The notes beneath the pieces are model-generated. The model saw only the letters and a list, made by a program, of their open reading frames with translations, searched no databases and was not told the DNA's origin. The position numbers and the translations under genes are program-made. This document shows positions 61,486-64,000 of a DNA stretch of 64,000 nucleotides, one piece after another. The stretch covers positions 1-64,000 of the IMG/VR virus record IMGVR_UViG_3300042261_002390. One strand, given 5' to 3'. Source of the stretch: a virus. Numbering within the stretch: the first letter of the stretch is position 1; each line of letters starts with the position of its first letter.

Positions 61486-61526
61486 AATATGTTTGCAGTT
61501 GCAATATACTGCAAACATATTTTTTT
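61486..61526 (+). terminator. Intrinsic terminator with 14-pair stem
   Basis: AATATGTTTGCAGT pairs with ACTGCAAACATATT and a T6 run reaches the next ATG at 61527. TATGTTTG in its left arm also fits the host -7 box, so the hairpin may overlap a promoter. Confidence 0.88.
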
Positions 61527-62213
61527 ATGAAAAAAACAAAAATTATTGTTATTTTTTCTTCACATTTAACTGAAGATGAGAATAATAAATTTATAAAGCA
61601 TGTTTCGGACACTATTGGTGTTAACCATATTGTAGTCTGTTATCCAAATTTTAATCAATTTAGCTTACCTCAGATTTACAATACTGCACATCGTGAACAT
61701 TATAGTGATGATTCAATAATGGTTTTTTGTCATAACGATATTACGTTTAAGACAAATAATTGGGGTAGATTATTGCTTACTAAATTTAATAGTACTGATT
61801 TTGATATTATAGGTGTTGCTGGAAGTACATATTTAGCTGAAAATGGGGTTTGGTGGGATGATAAAAGTAAGATGTTTGGTATTGTTGAACATACTGACAG
61901 TATTAATACTTGGACAAGTGAATACTCTAAACATATTCCCGGGTACATTAAACCTGTTGTTTTAGTTGATGGTTTGTTTATCGCAGTAAATTACGATAAC
62001 ATTACTAATGATTGGGATGAAGATTTTAAAGGATTTCACTATTACGATATTTCATTTGGATTTAATAATGTATTGAGTGGTAATAATATTGGTGTAACTA
62101 CTGATATTAGAATATTACATCAATCAATTGGTATGGTTAACGAGCAGTGGGAAGAAAATAGAAAATTATTTATTAAAAAATATAAAAATTATTTGCCATA
62201 TTCTATTAAATAA
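61527..62213 (+). CDS. Glycosyltransferase (GT2-type, StrF-like family)
   Basis: The 228-residue protein matches the family-2-related group with MVFCHNDITFKTNNWG (66-80, metal-site H-N-D), DFDIIGVAGSTYLAENGVWWDD, and FKGFHYYDISFGFNNVLSGNNIGV, the donor and acceptor loop signatures. The substrate is unknown. It starts directly after a terminator, with no octamer found; it may be read from a promoter within the hairpin or by read-through. First of four sugar-transferase-type genes. Confidence 0.82.
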   Translation: MKKTKIIVIFSSHLTEDENNKFIKHVSDTIGVNHIVVCYPNFNQFSLPQIYNTAHREHYSDDSIMVFCHNDITFKTNNWGRLLLTKFNSTDFDIIGVAGSTYLAENGVWWDDKSKMFGIVEHTDSINTWTSEYSKHIPGYIKPVVLVDGLFIAVNYDNITNDWDEDFKGFHYYDISFGFNNVLSGNNIGVTTDIRILHQSIGMVNEQWEENRKLFIKKYKNYLPYSIK

Positions 62214-62246
62214 ATATAAACATAAACTACTAATAACATATGAAGA

Positions 62247-62876
62247 ATGATACAAGTAGATAAAATTGAAGACGGATTGCCAGTTAGTGTAATTGTTCCA
62301 TTAAGTAAACAAAGAAAGGATTTTTTCGAGAATATGGTTCTACCATTGATTGAAGCAAATGGGGTTAATGAAATCATTATCAACGATGATGAGGGTTCAG
62401 CACCTAAAAAAAGAAATGATGGTTTTAAACGTTCTACTCAACCATATGTGTTTTTTTGTGATGATGATATTTTATTGCCAGCAGACTATATTGGAGCATT
62501 GTACGAAAAACTTGAAAATAATCCTGATGTTTCATTCGTATATACCGGATATCACGGAATAGTATTATACCCTGAAACACACCCAATGCGTGGAAATTTT
62601 CAGATTCCTAATATTGAATTTAATAAGTCTGCATTAATGCAGGGAAATTATATTTCGACCATGACATTAATGCGCCGGGAAGTATTTCCGATGTTTGATG
62701 AAAATTTAAAAAGATTACAGGATTGGGATGTCTTTTTAACTATTGTTAAAAATGGTGGCAAGGGAATGCTTGTGCCAAATCAGACATTTTATGCATATTA
62801 TTTAGATTCTGGTATTACTTCAAACAACAATAATGAAATTGATGCAGTCTTTGCTATAAGAAAAAAACATTTTTAA
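62247..62876 (+). CDS. Family 2 glycosyltransferase
   Basis: The 209-residue GT-A enzyme has PVSVIVPLSK at the N-terminus, NEIIINDDEGSAPKKRNDGFK for the nucleotide, YVFFCDDDILLPADYI with the D-x-D (C-DDD, 72-74), and RRLQDWDVFLTI-type acceptor-side motif (KRLQDWDVFL). Compact length, about the catalytic core only. It begins 33 bases after its neighbour and is co-directional with three further glycosyltransferases. Confidence 0.88.
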   Translation: MIQVDKIEDGLPVSVIVPLSKQRKDFFENMVLPLIEANGVNEIIINDDEGSAPKKRNDGFKRSTQPYVFFCDDDILLPADYIGALYEKLENNPDVSFVYTGYHGIVLYPETHPMRGNFQIPNIEFNKSALMQGNYISTMTLMRREVFPMFDENLKRLQDWDVFLTIVKNGGKGMLVPNQTFYAYYLDSGITSNNNNEIDAVFAIRKKHF

Positions 62877-62879
62877 ATT

Positions 62880-63815
62880 GTGAAAAGGTCTAATATCAAT
62901 AAAAAAGAATTAATTGCTAGAAAAATTAAATACAGACATGAACAAAATTTGTTTCTGAATAATATGAATGATAGAGATTTAAGACGATTTAATAAAATTG
63001 AACCAAAACCTGATGTAACCGGATTAAGTCGTGGGGATAGACGAAGTGGAAACTATTTGGATTTAGTTGAAAATAATTATATTAAAAAAGAAAATGTCGA
63101 TGTTGATATTGTAATTTGTATTCCATCACACGATAGATATGAAAAATTAAAAAGAATTATTGAACAAATAAAAGATTCTAATTCAAAATATAGTTATTTA
63201 ATTGTTATATTAAATGATGGGTCATCTGATGAAAGATATAATACGTTAGTTAATGAATACCCAAATATTATTCAGATAGTAAATAGCGTTCCGAATGGTA
63301 AAGCATTACACTGGTTTTGTTATAATCAAATGTGGAATGTTTTAAAAGGTTGTATTTGTCATGCTGTTTTACAAATGGATGATGATTTTATATTGTGTGA
63401 CAATTTTCTTGATATAATTGTTGATTTATTTTTTGAAAAGAAAAATGTTAATAGTAGAATTATGGCAATTTCACCTCATCTATGGTCATTTAAAAAAGCT
63501 TGTAAATATGAGTCGTGGTGGAATAGAAATGATTTGATTGATGGTATTGCATTGATTGATTATGATGTTATAAAATATTTGAATTTTGAATTACAGCCAG
63601 TAAATGCTAAGGATGTAATTAAACCGGGTGTACAAGTGAGAGCATGGACACAAATTTCTATGGGAATTAAAATGTATAGAGGCATTATTTTTAGAACATC
63701 CGAATCGTTGGTTTTCCATGACGGTAATGAAGATTCTAAATTACATGGTGATTTTAGAAAAGTAAAAAAAATATATACACATAATTTTATTAATAAAAAT
63801 ATTGAATATGATTAG
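62880..63815 (+). CDS. Family 2 glycosyltransferase, GTG start
   Basis: A 311-residue protein. After about 70 basic helical residues the GT-A domain begins at VDIVICIPSHDRYEKLKRII, with LIVILNDGSSD and LQMDDDFILCD (D-x-D, 167-169), and ends with a C-terminal HDGNEDSKLHGDF. It starts with GTG, three bases past the previous stop; ATG 62964 would remove the basic N-terminus. The overlap of eight bases with the next gene indicates one operon. Confidence 0.82.
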   Translation: MKRSNINKKELIARKIKYRHEQNLFLNNMNDRDLRRFNKIEPKPDVTGLSRGDRRSGNYLDLVENNYIKKENVDVDIVICIPSHDRYEKLKRIIEQIKDSNSKYSYLIVILNDGSSDERYNTLVNEYPNIIQIVNSVPNGKALHWFCYNQMWNVLKGCICHAVLQMDDDFILCDNFLDIIVDLFFEKKNVNSRIMAISPHLWSFKKACKYESWWNRNDLIDGIALIDYDVIKYLNFELQPVNAKDVIKPGVQVRAWTQISMGIKMYRGIIFRTSESLVFHDGNEDSKLHGDFRKVKKIYTHNFINKNIEYD

Positions 63816-64000
63816 CATAATATTAAATGTTTATAAGAGACCATATATGTTGGAAAAACAGATTGAAGCAATAAAAAATCAATCAATATCCATTAAAAGT
63901 GAAAATATTCATGTTTGGTATAATAATGGCGATGTAGTTCAACATACTCCAAATGATAAAAATATAAAAACATATTTATGTAATTGGAATAGTAAGTTTT
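63808..64000 (+). CDS. Partial glycosyltransferase, cut by window end
   Basis: The first 64 codons are visible: ISIILNVYKRPYMLEKQIEAI, then IHVWYNNGDV, the start of a GT-A family 2 enzyme. It begins inside the stop region of the previous gene, so it is coupled. The rest lies beyond base 64000. Confidence 0.75.
   Translation, partial: MISIILNVYKRPYMLEKQIEAIKNQSISIKSENIHVWYNNGDVVQHTPNDKNIKTYLCNWNSKF

Noticed and set aside
1-64000. tRNA genes
   Set aside because: I looked for cloverleaf-like segments in the intergenic gaps, notably 57591-57900 and 10742-10860, and found none I could support by eye.

Overview
The window is part of a large T4-like contractile-tailed phage (myovirus) genome. It carries recognisable counterparts of T4 gp17 (large terminase), gp20 (portal), gp21 (prohead protease), gp22 (scaffold), gp23 (major capsid), gp13/gp14 (neck), gp15 (tail completion), gp18 (sheath), gp19 (tube), a gp5-type OB-fold hub protein, a tape measure protein, gp53 and the late sigma factor gp55. 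The DNA is very AT-rich. Start codons lack Shine-Dalgarno sequences and are preceded by A-rich leaders. Several non-structural operons begin with a TAnnTTTG box, in the clearest case with TTTG 19 bases upstream. Together these suggest a host in the Bacteroidota (inference).

Layout. 1-10.7 kb: accessory and internal-protein region with small hypothetical genes, a LamG-like tail protein, and a run of proteins that share a short N-terminal leader ending in L/V-x-E (a GP88-family protein, an acidic protein, a large repeat-rich protein), interrupted by a free-standing GIY-YIG endonuclease. 10.8-26.1 kb: head module (terminase, portal, protease, scaffold, capsid), with a reverse-strand lytic transglycosylase and giant hub gene in its middle. 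26.2-30.0 kb: a Mom-like/GIY-YIG fusion gene and a reverse-strand helicase operon. 30.0-36.7 kb: neck and tail-completion genes, a polynucleotide-kinase-like protein, and a reverse-strand nucleotide-metabolism operon (KTSC protein, dUTPase, thymidylate synthase). 36.7-44.9 kb: reverse-strand tail/baseplate proteins, then sheath and tube. 44.9-53.7 kb: reverse-strand RecB-like nuclease, baseplate hub cluster, late sigma factor, glycosyltransferases and PhoH. 53.8-61.5 kb: baseplate assembly protein with a probable -1 frameshift extension, tape measure, a giant baseplate protein with an OmpA-like domain, and gp53. 61.5-64 kb: four consecutive glycosyltransferase-type genes, the last cut by the window end.

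Regulation. Nearly every virion-gene transcription unit on both strands is preceded, usually 14-40 bases before the start codon, by the octamer GTATTTAT (rarely CTATTTAT). It is the likely late promoter element. It resembles the T4 late promoter TATAAATA read on the opposite strand, and a gp55-like sigma factor is encoded here. Reverse-strand metabolic operons instead carry host-type TAnnTTTG boxes. The octamer also moves three start codons inward from the longest ORF (402, 21296 and 57942).

The best candidates for undescribed biology are the shared LFExMG...LNE leader, read here as a capsid-targeting and prohead-protease cleavage signal; the TTTTTTC frameshift site; the Mom-like/GIY-YIG fusion with an 18-bp palindrome at its promoter; and a promoter-plus-hairpin unit with no ORF at 10742-10826.
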